This document shows positions 34,988 to 44,550 of a DNA stretch of 57,674 nucleotides, in pieces; position 1 is the first letter of the stretch; each line of letters opens with the position of its first letter. Location of the stretch: contig JAGBIO010000026.1 in assembly GCA_017934955.1 (NCBI GenBank), forward strand, positions 1 to 57,674, written 5' to 3'. Under the pieces are notes generated by a model. It was given only the letters and a program-made list of their open reading frames with translations. It searched no databases and was not told the origin of the DNA. Made by a program: the position numbers and the translations under genes. The stretch is from Clostridia bacterium. GTDB lineage: Bacteria > Bacillota > Clostridia > TANB77 > RGIG9151.

Positions 34988-35341
34988 ATGTTAAACCGAC
35001 TTTATCCGTTGGGAGTTTTCGTATGGTCCTATCGCTACTTGTGGGGATGTGTGCTCCTCACAGGAGTTGCGACGAATATGTATTTTTCGCTTGAAAAACT
35101 CTATCAACAGTGGAGACTCAGACACTTCTTTGCCACTCTAAAAAAGTTTGGTGAGACCACCGAGTGGTACCTTGAAGATGACCTCCTGATCATTCAGGTC
35201 AGCGATGGTGCTTCAGAAGAAGTGATCTTCCACAAAAGGCTAAAGGAAGAAGAGCTGGAAAGGCTTTATGAAATCGGCGTGATGAGAAAAAAACGATTCG
35301 TTATCCCGGAATATGCTCAGTTCTTCCATTATGGGAAGTGA
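34988..35341 (+). CDS. Unrecognised 117-aa membrane-anchored protein, possible distant paralogue
   Basis: The ATG at 34988 has AGAAAGGAAAG before it; an in-frame ATG at 34970 would place that site inside the gene. N-terminal hydrophobic helix (VWSYRYLWGCVLLTGVATNMYF), then LKKFGETTEWYLEDDLLIIQV and RFVIPEYAQFF. The order helix, strand-rich core, RFVIP-like motif recalls the five paralogues at 24.5-28.8 kb without their coiled-coil tail; promoter and leader are alike too. The relation is inferred. Confidence 0.65.
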   Translation: MLNRLYPLGVFVWSYRYLWGCVLLTGVATNMYFSLEKLYQQWRLRHFFATLKKFGETTEWYLEDDLLIIQVSDGASEEVIFHKRLKEEELERLYEIGVMRKKRFVIPEYAQFFHYGK

Positions 35342-35420
35342 GTCCTTGTGACTCCCTCCCTCTTTTTTTGTATAATTTAAAAACAGCCTTAATATAATAA
35401 GTAATAAAGGAGGTCTTCAA

Positions 35421-35879
35421 ATGTCAAAATTAAAAATATATACAAAATCAATTTTAATCCCCATCCTTATAGGAATTATCATAGGAATTCTTATTTCCGG
35501 CTCTATGAATTATGAAAGTTTAGTAAAACCACCATTAGCTCCTCCGGCATTTCTCTTTCCGATCGTCTGGGCGATTCTCTACACCCTAATGGGAATTTCC
35601 GACGGAATTCTAACCGCAAATTCCTTAAAAGACGCCAAAACAAACTTTATTTACTACTTGCAGCTTTTCGTAAACGCACTATGGCCTATCGCATTCTTTC
35701 TGTTAAAATGGCGTTTCTTTGCGTTCTTATGGATTATCTTATTAGCCGTTCTCATTATTTGGATGATTCGAGAATTCTATAAAAAGAACAAACTTTCGGC
35801 ATATCTGCAAATTCCATATTTGTTATGGACGTTATTTGCAACTTATTTAAATCTCGGTATTTGGTGGTTAAATCGATGA
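35421..35879 (+). CDS. TspO/MBR family membrane protein
   Basis: 152 residues with five membrane helices; family motifs include KPPLAPPAFLFPIVWAILYTLMGIS and the C-terminal WTLFATYLNLGIWWLN. TspO proteins bind porphyrins and steroids and have been linked to tetrapyrrole handling and stress; role here unknown. AAAGGAGG site. Ends at a strong terminator shared with the convergent HepT gene. Confidence 0.92.
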   Translation: MSKLKIYTKSILIPILIGIIIGILISGSMNYESLVKPPLAPPAFLFPIVWAILYTLMGISDGILTANSLKDAKTNFIYYLQLFVNALWPIAFFLLKWRFFAFLWIILLAVLIIWMIREFYKKNKLSAYLQIPYLLWTLFATYLNLGIWWLNR

Positions 35880-35931
35880 TTTTTTTATATAACCAAACAA
35901 TTGTGAGTTTTTGTTCTATGAAATAAAGTAC

Positions 35932-35978
35932 AACAAAAAGAGAAAGAAATCTCTGTTCAGGATTTCTTTCTCTTTTTG
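35932..35978. terminator. Bidirectional terminator between tspO and hepT-like gene
   Basis: ACAAAAAGAGAAAGAAATC/GATTTCTTTCTCTTTTTGT: perfect 19-bp stem, nine-base loop. Confidence 0.92.
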
Positions 35979-36359
35979 TTAGGATAACTTATTCAATAAC
36001 TTCTCTATCAGTCCAACATATTCACCTTTGATCCTATTATAAATAATTCTGGATTCTGTCGCATCATAAATGTGAGATAACTCATTGCGTGAAATCATCA
36101 TGGCAATCCAAGTCTCTCCATCCTCTATCAAATTCGACTTAAAAGCAGACTGAATTACCTCTCTCGGACTACCGATTTTATCAATAACACCCAAATACTC
36201 TAAATAATCTTTCATGGTCTTCCAAGCCAACTCAAATGTAAACTCAAATCTTTGTAAAATTCCGTCGATATATAAGTCATCATCGCCTTTGGTTAACCCT
36301 TCTTTAAGTCTTCCAAAAACATTCATTAAGTCCTTTTTTCTTTGCTCAAATCTTTCCAT
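35979..36359 (-). CDS. hepT: HepT-like HEPN toxin (HI0074 family)
   Basis: 126 residues, all-helical. HI0074 / nucleotidyltransferase substrate-binding family: FEFTFELAWKTMKDYLEYLG, PREVIQSAF and the active RNase motif RNELSHIYD, which fits RX4HXY. In characterised MntA-HepT (type VII) systems the MNT partner AMPylates this Tyr to silence the RNase. The start codon overlaps the stop of the MNT gene by one base (TAATG), so they are translationally coupled. Confidence 0.88.
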   Translation of the reverse strand: MERFEQRKKDLMNVFGRLKEGLTKGDDDLYIDGILQRFEFTFELAWKTMKDYLEYLGVIDKIGSPREVIQSAFKSNLIEDGETWIAMMISRNELSHIYDATESRIIYNRIKGEYVGLIEKLLNKLS

Positions 36360-36640
36360 TAAAGCTCTACTCCATCATTGTTAATAGAATTTATCAGTTC
36401 CTGTTTTACCAAAGAATTTACAAATACAACATCAACAAAATATGGTATATTTAATGATGTTAATTCATCTTTGATTTTAATCTTTTCATCAAAATCAACC
36501 TCACCCAAGACGGCAATATCGATATCCGAATTATCCTTAAAATTCCCTTTTGCCCTTGAACCAAAGATAACAAACTTATAATTGTATTTTTGAATTACTT
36601 CTTTTATTTGAGATAATACCTGTTCTGATAACCCGAACAT
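36359..36640 (-). CDS. mntA: MntA-like minimal nucleotidyltransferase antitoxin
   Basis: 93 residues. Nucleotidyltransferase signature FGSRAKGNFKDNSDIDIAV with GSxxxG and DxD, and the third acidic residue in VDVVFVN. Forms a pair with the HEPN gene just downstream. Lies 10 bases behind gpmI on the same strand, so it may read from the glycolytic row. Confidence 0.9.
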   Translation of the reverse strand: MFGLSEQVLSQIKEVIQKYNYKFVIFGSRAKGNFKDNSDIDIAVLGEVDFDEKIKIKDELTSLNIPYFVDVVFVNSLVKQELINSINNDGVEL

Positions 36641-36649
36641 ATTTTCCCC

Positions 36650-38185
36650 TCACTTCACAATTAAACTCTTTCCTGTCATTTCCTTCGGTTGAGCTTCTCC
36701 CAATAACTCCAAAATCGTCGGAGCCAAATCACACAAAGCCCCTTCACGAACTTCCACGTCACCGGCGCCAATCAAAAGGAACGGGGTATCGTTAACGGTA
36801 TGGGATGTTACCGGTTCATTCTTTTGGTAATCATACATCACATCCGCATTACCATGATCCGACGTAATTAAGACATAACCTTCCTGCTTCAATACAGCAT
36901 CAACAACCTTGCCAACACACTCATCCGTTACTTCAACTGCCTTCACCGCCGCATCAAAGTTTCCTGTATGCCCTACCATATCCGGATTCGCGAAGTTCAA
37001 GATAACAACATCATAAATCTTCTTATCAATCGCCTCAACAGCCTTTTCCGCCACTTCGTAGGCGCTCATTTCCGGCTGCATATCGTAAGTCGCTACCTTC
37101 GGAGAAGGAACCAAGATTCGGTCTTCTCCCTCTGAGATATGCTCTACCCCACCATTAAAGAAGAAGGTAACATGCGCATATTTCTCTGTTTCCGCAATAC
37201 GTAATTGTTTATATCCTTTTTCGCTCAAATACTCACCCAATTTATTTTTAAGCTCCTCCGGCTTAAACGCAATCTCCACATTCTTCAAATTCTCGTCATA
37301 CTGCGTCATGCAAACATAATAAAGCGGAAAATAACCTTTTTCTCTCTTGAAATCATCGAAATCTTCATTCATCAAAGCCCAAGTAATCTCTCTTGCACGG
37401 TCGGTACGGAAATTAAAGAAGATAACCGAATCATTCGCATCAATCGTCGCAACCGGCTTTCCGTTCTCCGTCATAACGAATGGCTTCACAAACTCATCCG
37501 TCTCATTTCTGTCATAAGAAGTCTGAATCGCCGTAATCGGATCCTCCGCCATTTCGCCTTTTCCCAATACCATCGCATCATATCCAAGCTGTAATCTCTC
37601 CCAGCGTTTGTCACGATCCATGATATAGTATCTTCCCATAATCGTCGCAATCTTGCCAACGCCCACTTCCGCAATTATCTTCTGTAAATCCTGTAAAAAT
37701 CCTTTTCCGGATGTCGGTGGAACGTCTCTTCCGTCTAAGAAACAATGAATATAAACATCAGAAAAATCATTCATCTTCGCAAGCTTTAACAAAGCCTCCA
37801 AATGTTTAATATGGCTATGTACGCCTCCGGTCGATAACAAACCGTATAAATGCAATTTTGAATGATGATTCTTACAATTCTCAATCGCACCCAAAAACTC
37901 TTTCTTTTTGAAAAACTCTCCATCCTCAATCGACTTTGAAATACGAGCAAGTTCCTGATAAACCACTCTTCCTGCTCCCATATTCATGTGTCCTACTTCC
38001 GAAGTTCCCATTTGACCTTCCGGAAGACCTACTGCTAAACCACTGGTCTTTAATCTCGAATGCGGGTATTTCTTCATATAATAATCCAAATTTACTTTAT
38101 TGGCTGCCTTAACAGCGTTCCCCTTTTCCTCCGGATTGATTCCGAATCCATCCATAATAATCAATGTCACTAATTTATTTTTCAT
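36650..38185 (-). CDS. gpmI: 2,3-bisphosphoglycerate-independent phosphoglycerate mutase
   Basis: 511 residues, full length. Interconverts 3- and 2-phosphoglycerate with two Mn ions and a phosphoserine: IMDGFGINPEEKGNAV, GTSEVGHMNMGAGR (the Ser), LDGRDVPPTSG, NFRTDRARE, FANPDMVGHTG and ITSDHGNADVM. The start overlaps the end of the preceding 168-aa gene by 11 bases. Confidence 0.96.
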   Translation of the reverse strand: MKNKLVTLIIMDGFGINPEEKGNAVKAANKVNLDYYMKKYPHSRLKTSGLAVGLPEGQMGTSEVGHMNMGAGRVVYQELARISKSIEDGEFFKKKEFLGAIENCKNHHSKLHLYGLLSTGGVHSHIKHLEALLKLAKMNDFSDVYIHCFLDGRDVPPTSGKGFLQDLQKIIAEVGVGKIATIMGRYYIMDRDKRWERLQLGYDAMVLGKGEMAEDPITAIQTSYDRNETDEFVKPFVMTENGKPVATIDANDSVIFFNFRTDRAREITWALMNEDFDDFKREKGYFPLYYVCMTQYDENLKNVEIAFKPEELKNKLGEYLSEKGYKQLRIAETEKYAHVTFFFNGGVEHISEGEDRILVPSPKVATYDMQPEMSAYEVAEKAVEAIDKKIYDVVILNFANPDMVGHTGNFDAAVKAVEVTDECVGKVVDAVLKQEGYVLITSDHGNADVMYDYQKNEPVTSHTVNDTPFLLIGAGDVEVREGALCDLAPTILELLGEAQPKEMTGKSLIVK

Positions 38186-38681
38186 TTTGCGTCTCTCTTT
38201 CCTTTAAATAATCTTCTAAATTTTCAATTAAAGCTGTTGTAAATTCCGACTCTTCCAAACTTGCTTCACCATCTACCGAATGCAATAATGTGCAAATTTC
38301 CTTTACGGTATTCACAAAACCTTCTCCGTACTTTGTACCGGCGTGTTTATCCACTTCACAAGCCAACTTCAAGTATCTCGGGATCCGTGTTGCCGTACTC
38401 TCTAATTCGTTATTCTCCGTCGCATATCCCTCTAAGCTTTTCGGGCGTCTGACGATATCAAATTTCTTGATAAACTCTTCCTCTTCCGCCGAAAAGTTCC
38501 CCGATGCAAACGCGATATTCATAAAAATTTCACGCATATACACTTCGGTATAATACAAAATCTCATCGATTTCACACTTAAAAATCGGATACTTTTCACT
38601 TTCATAATATACATTACGAATCTGTGTATTCAAATCCAAATACTTTCGATATGCCTGATTGATAATCTCTAACTTTTCCAT
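38175..38681 (-). CDS. Unrecognised 168-aa helical protein in the glycolytic row
   Basis: Mostly helical, acidic, no membrane segment. The last third (VKEICTLLHSVDGEASLEESEFTTALIENLEDYLKE) recalls TerB-like domains, but this is a weak resemblance. Sits between tpiA and gpmI with 12 bases and an overlap, so clearly co-transcribed with glycolytic genes; a link to metabolism is not evident. Confidence 0.75.
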   Translation of the reverse strand: MEKLEIINQAYRKYLDLNTQIRNVYYESEKYPIFKCEIDEILYYTEVYMREIFMNIAFASGNFSAEEEEFIKKFDIVRRPKSLEGYATENNELESTATRIPRYLKLACEVDKHAGTKYGEGFVNTVKEICTLLHSVDGEASLEESEFTTALIENLEDYLKERETQNEK

Positions 38682-38693
38682 TGATATTCTCCT

Positions 38694-39446
38694 CTAACCG
38701 TTGTACTTTACAATTCCGGTAAAGTCATCCGCCTTTAAACTTGCGCCGCCAACAAGACCACCGTCGATATCCGAAGTTGTAAACAACTCTTTCGCATTAG
38801 AAGGCTTTACACTACCGCCATACTGAATTCGAACCGCCTCAGCCACTTCTTTATTATATAACTTCTCAACAACACTTCGAATAAACTTACAAGCATCATT
38901 CGCATCATCCGATGAAGCGGTTTTCCCTGTACCGATTGCCCAAACCGGTTCATAAGCAATAACCAATTCCTTAACATCCTCTGCCGGAATATCCTTTAAT
39001 GCACCGACTGTCTGTGTTTCTAACACTTGATTGGTAATTCCCACTTCTCTTTCAGAAAGTAATTCTCCAACACAAACAATCGGAGACAATTCATATTTTA
39101 AAGCCGCTTTCAAACGATTATTCACCGTCTCATCGGTTTCTCCAAAATACTGTCGTCTTTCAGAGTGTCCGATAATCACATAATCCACGCCAACTTCCTT
39201 TAGCATTTCTCCGGAAATTTCGCCGGTAAACGCTCCGTTATCCGCCCAGTGAATGTTCTGAGCTCCAACCTTAATATTTGAACCTTTCACCGCCTCAACA
39301 ACCGCCGGAAGGCAAACAAACGTAGGACAAACTACGATATCTGCATCTGCCCCCGCAATCTTCTCCTTCAACTCATTCACAAACTCTACCGCCTGCTTCG
39401 GAGTCTTATTCATCTTCCAATTTCCCGCAATAATTTTTTTACGCAT
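38694..39446 (-). CDS. tpiA: Triosephosphate isomerase
   Basis: 250 residues. Interconverts dihydroxyacetone phosphate and glyceraldehyde 3-phosphate. GNWKMNKTP (Asn, Lys), [10 protein letters not shown] (His), the catalytic Glu in [12 protein letters not shown] with loop 6, and YGGSVKPSN. Preceded by AAGGAGG. Its first ~115 bases and ribosome site are duplicated at 39984-40120. Confidence 0.97.
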   Translation of the reverse strand: MRKKIIAGNWKMNKTPKQAVEFVNELKEKIAGADADIVVCPTFVCLPAVVEAVKGSNIKVGAQNIHWADNGAFTGEISGEMLKEVGVDYVIIGHSERRQYFGETDETVNNRLKAALKYELSPIVCVGELLSEREVGITNQVLETQTVGALKDIPAEDVKELVIAYEPVWAIGTGKTASSDDANDACKFIRSVVEKLYNKEVAEAVRIQYGGSVKPSNAKELFTTSDIDGGLVGGASLKADDFTGIVKYNG

Positions 39447-39468
39447 TTTTAATTCCTCCTTATTTTAT

Positions 39469-39951
39469 TTACATCATACTTGATAGATTACTTATTGTTG
39501 CAAGTATTGTTGTCATAATGACTATGCCGATAGGAGCGAGAAGCATTAGTGCTGCTGCAACAATATTCAAAGTAGAACTAAGACTTGCTTTCGATTTTGC
39601 TTGTTCAAGGTCCTCTAAAAATAACTTTTTTGCCTTTCCTATAGTAATAAGAGATATAATAGAAAGTATAATCGTGATTAGACTTAATGAATTGCATAAT
39701 ATAATATTTACGATTAACAAAATAAGCGAAGTGGTCTTTACACTGTTAATTGCTTGTTCACATACTTCATTATTTAATCGCTTTCTATCATTAATCGCTT
39801 TTATCAAGAAAATAATTGCTAAAACGAAAAGTAACAGCATAAAAGCATAGCCTATTAATTGAATAATACTGGTTGCCTCATTCGCAACGGAATTTAAACT
39901 ACTACTTAAAGTTGAAGAAGATTCAACTTCAATGGGTGAAAAAGAATTCAT
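39469..39951 (-). CDS. Four-helix membrane protein, paralogue A
   Basis: 160 residues, four predicted membrane helices, Ser-rich N-terminus. The segment LAIIFLIKAINDRKRLNNEVCEQAINSVKTTSLIL is clearly related to LGIILFIKAFIEQKKLQKEI..TINSIKNTSKIM of the gene at 40786, and KKLFLEDLEQAK to QKMFLEENFEIAK. AAAGGAGG site. Inserted between pgk and tpiA. Function unknown. Confidence 0.75.
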   Translation of the reverse strand: MNSFSPIEVESSSTLSSSLNSVANEATSIIQLIGYAFMLLLFVLAIIFLIKAINDRKRLNNEVCEQAINSVKTTSLILLIVNIILCNSLSLITIILSIISLITIGKAKKLFLEDLEQAKSKASLSSTLNIVAAALMLLAPIGIVIMTTILATISNLSSMM

Positions 39952-39983
39952 AACACATCCTCCTTTATTTTATTTAATACTCT

Positions 39984-40120
39984 TAGGACAAACCTCAACA
40001 TCTGCCCCTGCAACCTTTCCCTTCAACTCATTCACAAACTCTACCGCCTGCTTCGGAGTCTTATTCATCTTCCAATTTCCCGCAATAATTTTTTACGCAT
40101 TTTTAATTCCTCCTTATTTA
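39984..40120 (-). pseudogene. Duplicated 5' fragment of tpiA
   Basis: Matches tpiA 39330-39465: the ribosome site, ATG (40100) and the first ~35 codons. One T is missing in the T run after the start (six instead of seven), shifting the frame at codon 4, and six bases are lost further in. The match then ends. It lies between two membrane genes and shows that this region was rearranged by a duplication. Confidence 0.9.
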
Positions 40121-40124
40121 TAAT

Positions 40125-40766
40125 TTATGTATTTATTACAACATTCTCATCCTCTTCTATCAAAAATTTGCGAATACATATTTTTTGCAAAGCAAATGAT
40201 AAAATAATAGGAATGACAAACATAATACTACATATTACATTTTGTCTTGCATAAGCTTTTTTCAACAAATCCGGGTTTACAATATTTCCATCTTTTAAAT
40301 TATGAACGTCAATTTTATCATAATAAGAAGGCGGAATATATAATAAGTTCTCATTATTATCATAAAGTTGCGGTTCAAAGCCATATTTATTAACTTTTAC
40401 CTGAAAAGTTAATGCAACAGAACATGCGTCGCTTATAATAAACAGTATTACTAATATGCCAATCAAACTGAAAATCAAATCTTTTTGTAAAACTTTTTTA
40501 TCTGTTTTAGTCATTCGAGTATTAACCCAGCAGATGAATAGAATAGGAATCCCAATAACAAGTCCAGCAGTAATAATGTAGAAAAATAAATCACTAATTA
40601 TTGTTGTAAGTGTAGGTATAGGTGATTGGGATATTGCACTACTTCCGCCATTTGAACGAAAGGCATAATGAACCATCAATATATAAACAGCTATTAAATT
40701 TATACTGATTATTGAAATAAGTATTTTTTGTCGTAAGAAACCGTTATAATTTTTTGCGCTGTTCAT
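40125..40766 (-). CDS. Four-helix membrane protein with extracytoplasmic loop
   Basis: 213 residues from the ATG at 40766, eleven bases behind GAAGGAG; a GTG at 40778 is the alternative. Hydrophobic segments near residues 15-35, 55-80, 95-120 and 180-200, with a hydrophilic loop (VKVNKYGFEPQLYDNNENLLYIPPSYYDK) between the third and fourth. Not recognised; tightly placed after the paralogue at 40786. Confidence 0.7.
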   Translation of the reverse strand: MNSAKNYNGFLRQKILISIISINLIAVYILMVHYAFRSNGGSSAISQSPIPTLTTIISDLFFYIITAGLVIGIPILFICWVNTRMTKTDKKVLQKDLIFSLIGILVILFIISDACSVALTFQVKVNKYGFEPQLYDNNENLLYIPPSYYDKIDVHNLKDGNIVNPDLLKKAYARQNVICSIMFVIPIILSFALQKICIRKFLIEEDENVVINT

Positions 40767-40785
40767 CTTACTATGCACTCCTTCC

Positions 40786-41307
40786 TCAAAAAGTACAAAA
40801 CATTACTTTTGGTACAATTATCATAGCTCCTACGATGATAAAATTTAATGTTTTCACTATATATAATTCTTTTTTCGCTATTTCAAAATTTTCTTCCAAA
40901 AACATTTTTTGCGAATGATTTGCAAATAAAAATGCATACATACTGAAAATAAATTCTAAAATAAGGAATGGATTTACAATATAGTTGCTTAAAAATCGAG
41001 TTACTACTAAAATACATACTGCGATAATAAGCGTTAGAAAAGTTATAAATAACATGATTTTAGAAGTATTTTTTATACTATTTATTGTTTTGATACTGAT
41101 TTCTTTTTGTAATTTTTTCTGTTCTATAAAAGCCTTTATAAAAAGAATAATTCCTAATAGGAAGAACAGCACAGTTAATATCAGATTTAATCCGTTAACA
41201 ATGTTTGTAAGTTTTCCAATGCTTTCAAATGGTCCTGTAGTGTCTACTACCGTGAAATTATCTTCGGACTGTTTTAGTAAAGTAAGTCCTGTAAATAAAT
41301 TCAGCAT
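40786..41307 (-). CDS. Four-helix membrane protein, paralogue B
   Basis: 173 residues, four membrane helices, homologous in its central part to the product of 39469-39951. AGGAGG upstream of the ATG. The gene lies 18 bases behind the HEPN gene. The two paralogues bracket the tpiA fragment, so the insertion probably arose by duplication of a membrane-gene module. Confidence 0.75.
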   Translation of the reverse strand: MLNLFTGLTLLKQSEDNFTVVDTTGPFESIGKLTNIVNGLNLILTVLFFLLGIILFIKAFIEQKKLQKEISIKTINSIKNTSKIMLFITFLTLIIAVCILVVTRFLSNYIVNPFLILEFIFSMYAFLFANHSQKMFLEENFEIAKKELYIVKTLNFIIVGAMIIVPKVMFCTF

Positions 41308-41325
41308 ATATATTTCCTCCTACTT

Positions 41326-41712
41326 TTAATTTATACATTTCAGTACCTTTTCTAACACCTCTTCCGCAATCTCAATACAACGTTTCGCCTCTTCTTCCGT
41401 CACCTTCACTTGATTCTCATTCGGATATCTTGTTTCAATATAATACTGATTAACAAACAAGCACTTCTCAAAGACATCCTTAAAAGATGGCTCTTTCTCC
41501 ATTACTTTCTTACACAAATACAACAAACTATGACCGGATTCCAATGTGGCAAACAAATACAAAATCAATGCCTTTAATGCCTTTTCAATCGCCTGTTGAC
41601 AATGAAATGCTACATAATCGTTTCCGCAATCATTTTGTAATAATACCTTAGCACTTTTTAAGTTTCGCATTGCGTGGTCTAAGCACTCTTCAATAAAAGA
41701 ATTATCTTTCAT
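41326..41712 (-). CDS. HEPN-domain protein
   Basis: 128 residues. HEPN hallmarks: HAMRNLKSAKVLLQ, AFHCQQAIEKALKALILYL, GHSLLYLCKKV and YIETRYPNE. This subfamily usually pairs with a minimal nucleotidyltransferase; the RX4-6H RNase motif is not evident (HxLxxL and RYPN instead), so it may be a substrate-binding rather than a toxic member. Only a 37-codon frame precedes it. Confidence 0.85.
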   Translation of the reverse strand: MKDNSFIEECLDHAMRNLKSAKVLLQNDCGNDYVAFHCQQAIEKALKALILYLFATLESGHSLLYLCKKVMEKEPSFKDVFEKCLFVNQYYIETRYPNENQVKVTEEEAKRCIEIAEEVLEKVLKCIN

Positions 41713-41815
41713 AAATTATTTCTCCTACGATAAAATGTGCCAATATGAAAGGAGAGTAATACTCCAATATTTGTTCCTTTATGCGTTCTGCTTCCTTCAT
41801 AAATTCTTCAAACAT
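41702..41815 (-). CDS. 37-aa ORF overlapping the HEPN gene, possible MNT remnant
   Basis: AGGAG lies about ten bases before the ATG and the end overlaps the HEPN start by 11 bases, the arrangement expected for an MNT gene. The peptide (MFEEFMKEAERIKEQILEYY then SPFILAHFIVGEIIYER) reads like the first helix of an MNT protein joined to a GEIIYER-type C-terminus; the GSxxxG..DxD core is absent. Either an internal-deletion remnant or a true small protein. Confidence 0.45.
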   Translation of the reverse strand: MFEEFMKEAERIKEQILEYYSPFILAHFIVGEIIYER

Positions 41816-41838
41816 TGAATATCACTCTCCTCAATCAT

Positions 41839-43020
41839 TTACTTATCATTTAACGCAGCAATTCCCGGTAATACAATTCCTTCCATAAACTCTAAAGACG
41901 CACCGCCACCTGTCGAAACGTGTGTCATCTTTTCAGCCAAACCTGCCTGTTCAACAGCTGCAGCAGAATCTCCTCCGCCGATAATGGTAACGGCGTCGCT
42001 TTCTGCCATTGCTTTTGCAACCGCATTGGTTCCCTTTGCGAAAGCTTCAAATTCAAATACGCCCATCGGTCCGTTCCAGATAATCGTCTTATGAGACTTA
42101 ATCAAATCGGAATACATTTTAACGGTTTCCGGTCCGATATCTACGCCCTGCCAGCCGTCCGGAATTTCATTTGTCGGAACAACTTTCCATTCGCTGTCAG
42201 CCTTAAATTCCTTCGCAACAACGGTATCTACCGGAAGAACTAACTTAATACCCTTGTTTTTCGCTTTCTCCAACAAACTCTTCGCCAAGTCAATCTTATC
42301 CTCTTCGCAAATCGAATCACCGATATTTCCGCCCATTGCTTTTACGAAAGTATAGGTCATTCCACCACCGATTAATAACGTATCTACTTTCTCCATTAAG
42401 TTCTCAATAACACCAATCTTTGAAGAAACTTTCGAACCGCCTAAAATCGCCATAAACGGTCTGTCCGGATTTTCCAAGGCTTTTCCCATGATACCGATTT
42501 CCTTTTGAATTAAATAGCCGCATACAGCAGGAAGATACTTTGTAACACCTTCCGTAGAAGCATGTGCACGGTGAGCGGTACCAAATGCGTCATTTACATA
42601 GATTTCCGCTAAAGAAGCAAGTTCCTTCGCAAATTCCGGATCATTCTTCTCTTCTTCTGTATGTAAACGAACGTTTTCAATTAACATTACTTCTCCATCC
42701 TTTAACGCATTTGCCTTCGCCTTTGCATCCGGTCCGATAACATCCCCCGCAAAAGGAACAGGACAATTTAAAAGTTCTGCAAGACGCTTTGCCACAGGAG
42801 CTAACGTTTGTTTATCCTTTGTCTTTCCGATATGCGAGCAAAGAATTACCTTCGCACCATGTTCCATCAAATATTTAATGGTCGGTAACGCTCCCACAAT
42901 TCTTCTGTCGTCGGTTATTTTTGTCTTTGTCTCAATATCCAACGGCACATTAAAATCGCAGCGCACCAACACTTTTTTCCCCTTTACATCAATATCTTCG
43001 ATTGTTTTTTTATTCATCAT
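41839..43020 (-). CDS. pgk: Phosphoglycerate kinase
   Basis: 393 residues from the ATG preceded by GGGAGG (a second ATG follows at once); the open frame extends 21 codons upstream across the promoter. Makes ATP from 1,3-bisphosphoglycerate. [64 protein letters not shown] and [13 protein letters not shown] are all present. Confidence 0.96.
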   Translation of the reverse strand: MMNKKTIEDIDVKGKKVLVRCDFNVPLDIETKTKITDDRRIVGALPTIKYLMEHGAKVILCSHIGKTKDKQTLAPVAKRLAELLNCPVPFAGDVIGPDAKAKANALKDGEVMLIENVRLHTEEEKNDPEFAKELASLAEIYVNDAFGTAHRAHASTEGVTKYLPAVCGYLIQKEIGIMGKALENPDRPFMAILGGSKVSSKIGVIENLMEKVDTLLIGGGMTYTFVKAMGGNIGDSICEEDKIDLAKSLLEKAKNKGIKLVLPVDTVVAKEFKADSEWKVVPTNEIPDGWQGVDIGPETVKMYSDLIKSHKTIIWNGPMGVFEFEAFAKGTNAVAKAMAESDAVTIIGGGDSAAAVEQAGLAEKMTHVSTGGGASLEFMEGIVLPGIAALNDK

Positions 43021-43054
43021 AATTCCTCCCTTTTGATTATTTTTTTCCAAGAAG

Positions 43055-43083
43055 AGTCTATCACAATAATTTCTACATTTCAA
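43055..43083 (-). promoter_or_regulatory. Promoter of pgk
   Basis: On the minus strand TTGAAA, 17 bp, TAGACT, between the MITE-like element and pgk. Confidence 0.5.
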
Positions 43084-43112
43084 TGCTTTTCTTTATACCA
43101 CGAACGCAAGAG

Positions 43113-43370
43113 GTTACTATTCAGACTTAACAACTTATTATTTTCGCTAAAGTCTTGTAGGGACAGCATTAACAGTCGAAACTTCCCAATCACTTCGTTC
43201 TTGGAGTTTCTTTGTATAGGACGTACAAGCCGTTCGTTGCACTCACGGTGTTACGTCCGCAATGCTGTCCTGCATTCCGCATTTTCTGTGGACAGCATAA
43301 ATGCTGTCCCTACAAACTACTTTCTGCCGATATTTTTCAAAAATTACAAATCTATAGCCTGAACTTTAAC
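43113..43370. mobile_element. MITE-like composite element with a 92-bp insert in one palindrome
   Basis: Left GTTACTATTCAGACTTAA, right AGCCTGAACTTTAAC. The first palindrome is opened at its centre: GACAGCAT (43162-43169), 92 bases, ATGCTGTCC (43262-43270). A second intact palindrome lies at 43291-43310. The left interior (CTTATTATTTTCGCTAAAG) is shared with the element at 52485. Confidence 0.85.
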
Positions 43371-43373
43371 ACA

Positions 43374-43411
43374 AAAAAGACAGGGTTAAAATTCCCTGCC
43401 TTTTTTCATTG
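43374..43411 (-). terminator. Terminator after gap
   Basis: AAAAGACAGGG/CCCTGCCTTTT stem with flanking A and T runs; separates gap from pgk. Confidence 0.75.
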
Positions 43412-43420
43412 CTTGTTTTA

Positions 43421-44434
<1,014 letters not shown>

Positions 44435-44468
44435 CTACCTCCTAATAAAAAATTTTCTTACCAAGGCT

Positions 44469-44497
44469 ATTCTATCTTAATTCTTTTTTATTTGCAA
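44469..44497 (-). promoter_or_regulatory. Promoter of gap
   Basis: On the minus strand TTGCAA, 17 bp, TAGAAT. Confidence 0.55.
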
Positions 44498-44512
44498 TAG
44501 AAATTTTCAAAA

Positions 44513-44548
44513 GTTATGAGCCGGTTACAATCTGTAACCGACTCATAA
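44513..44548 (-). terminator. Hairpin after the cysteine desulfurase gene
   Basis: ATGAGTCGGTTACA/TGTAACCGGCTCAT with a short loop; the trailing T run is weak. Confidence 0.65.
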
Positions 44549-44550
44549 AT

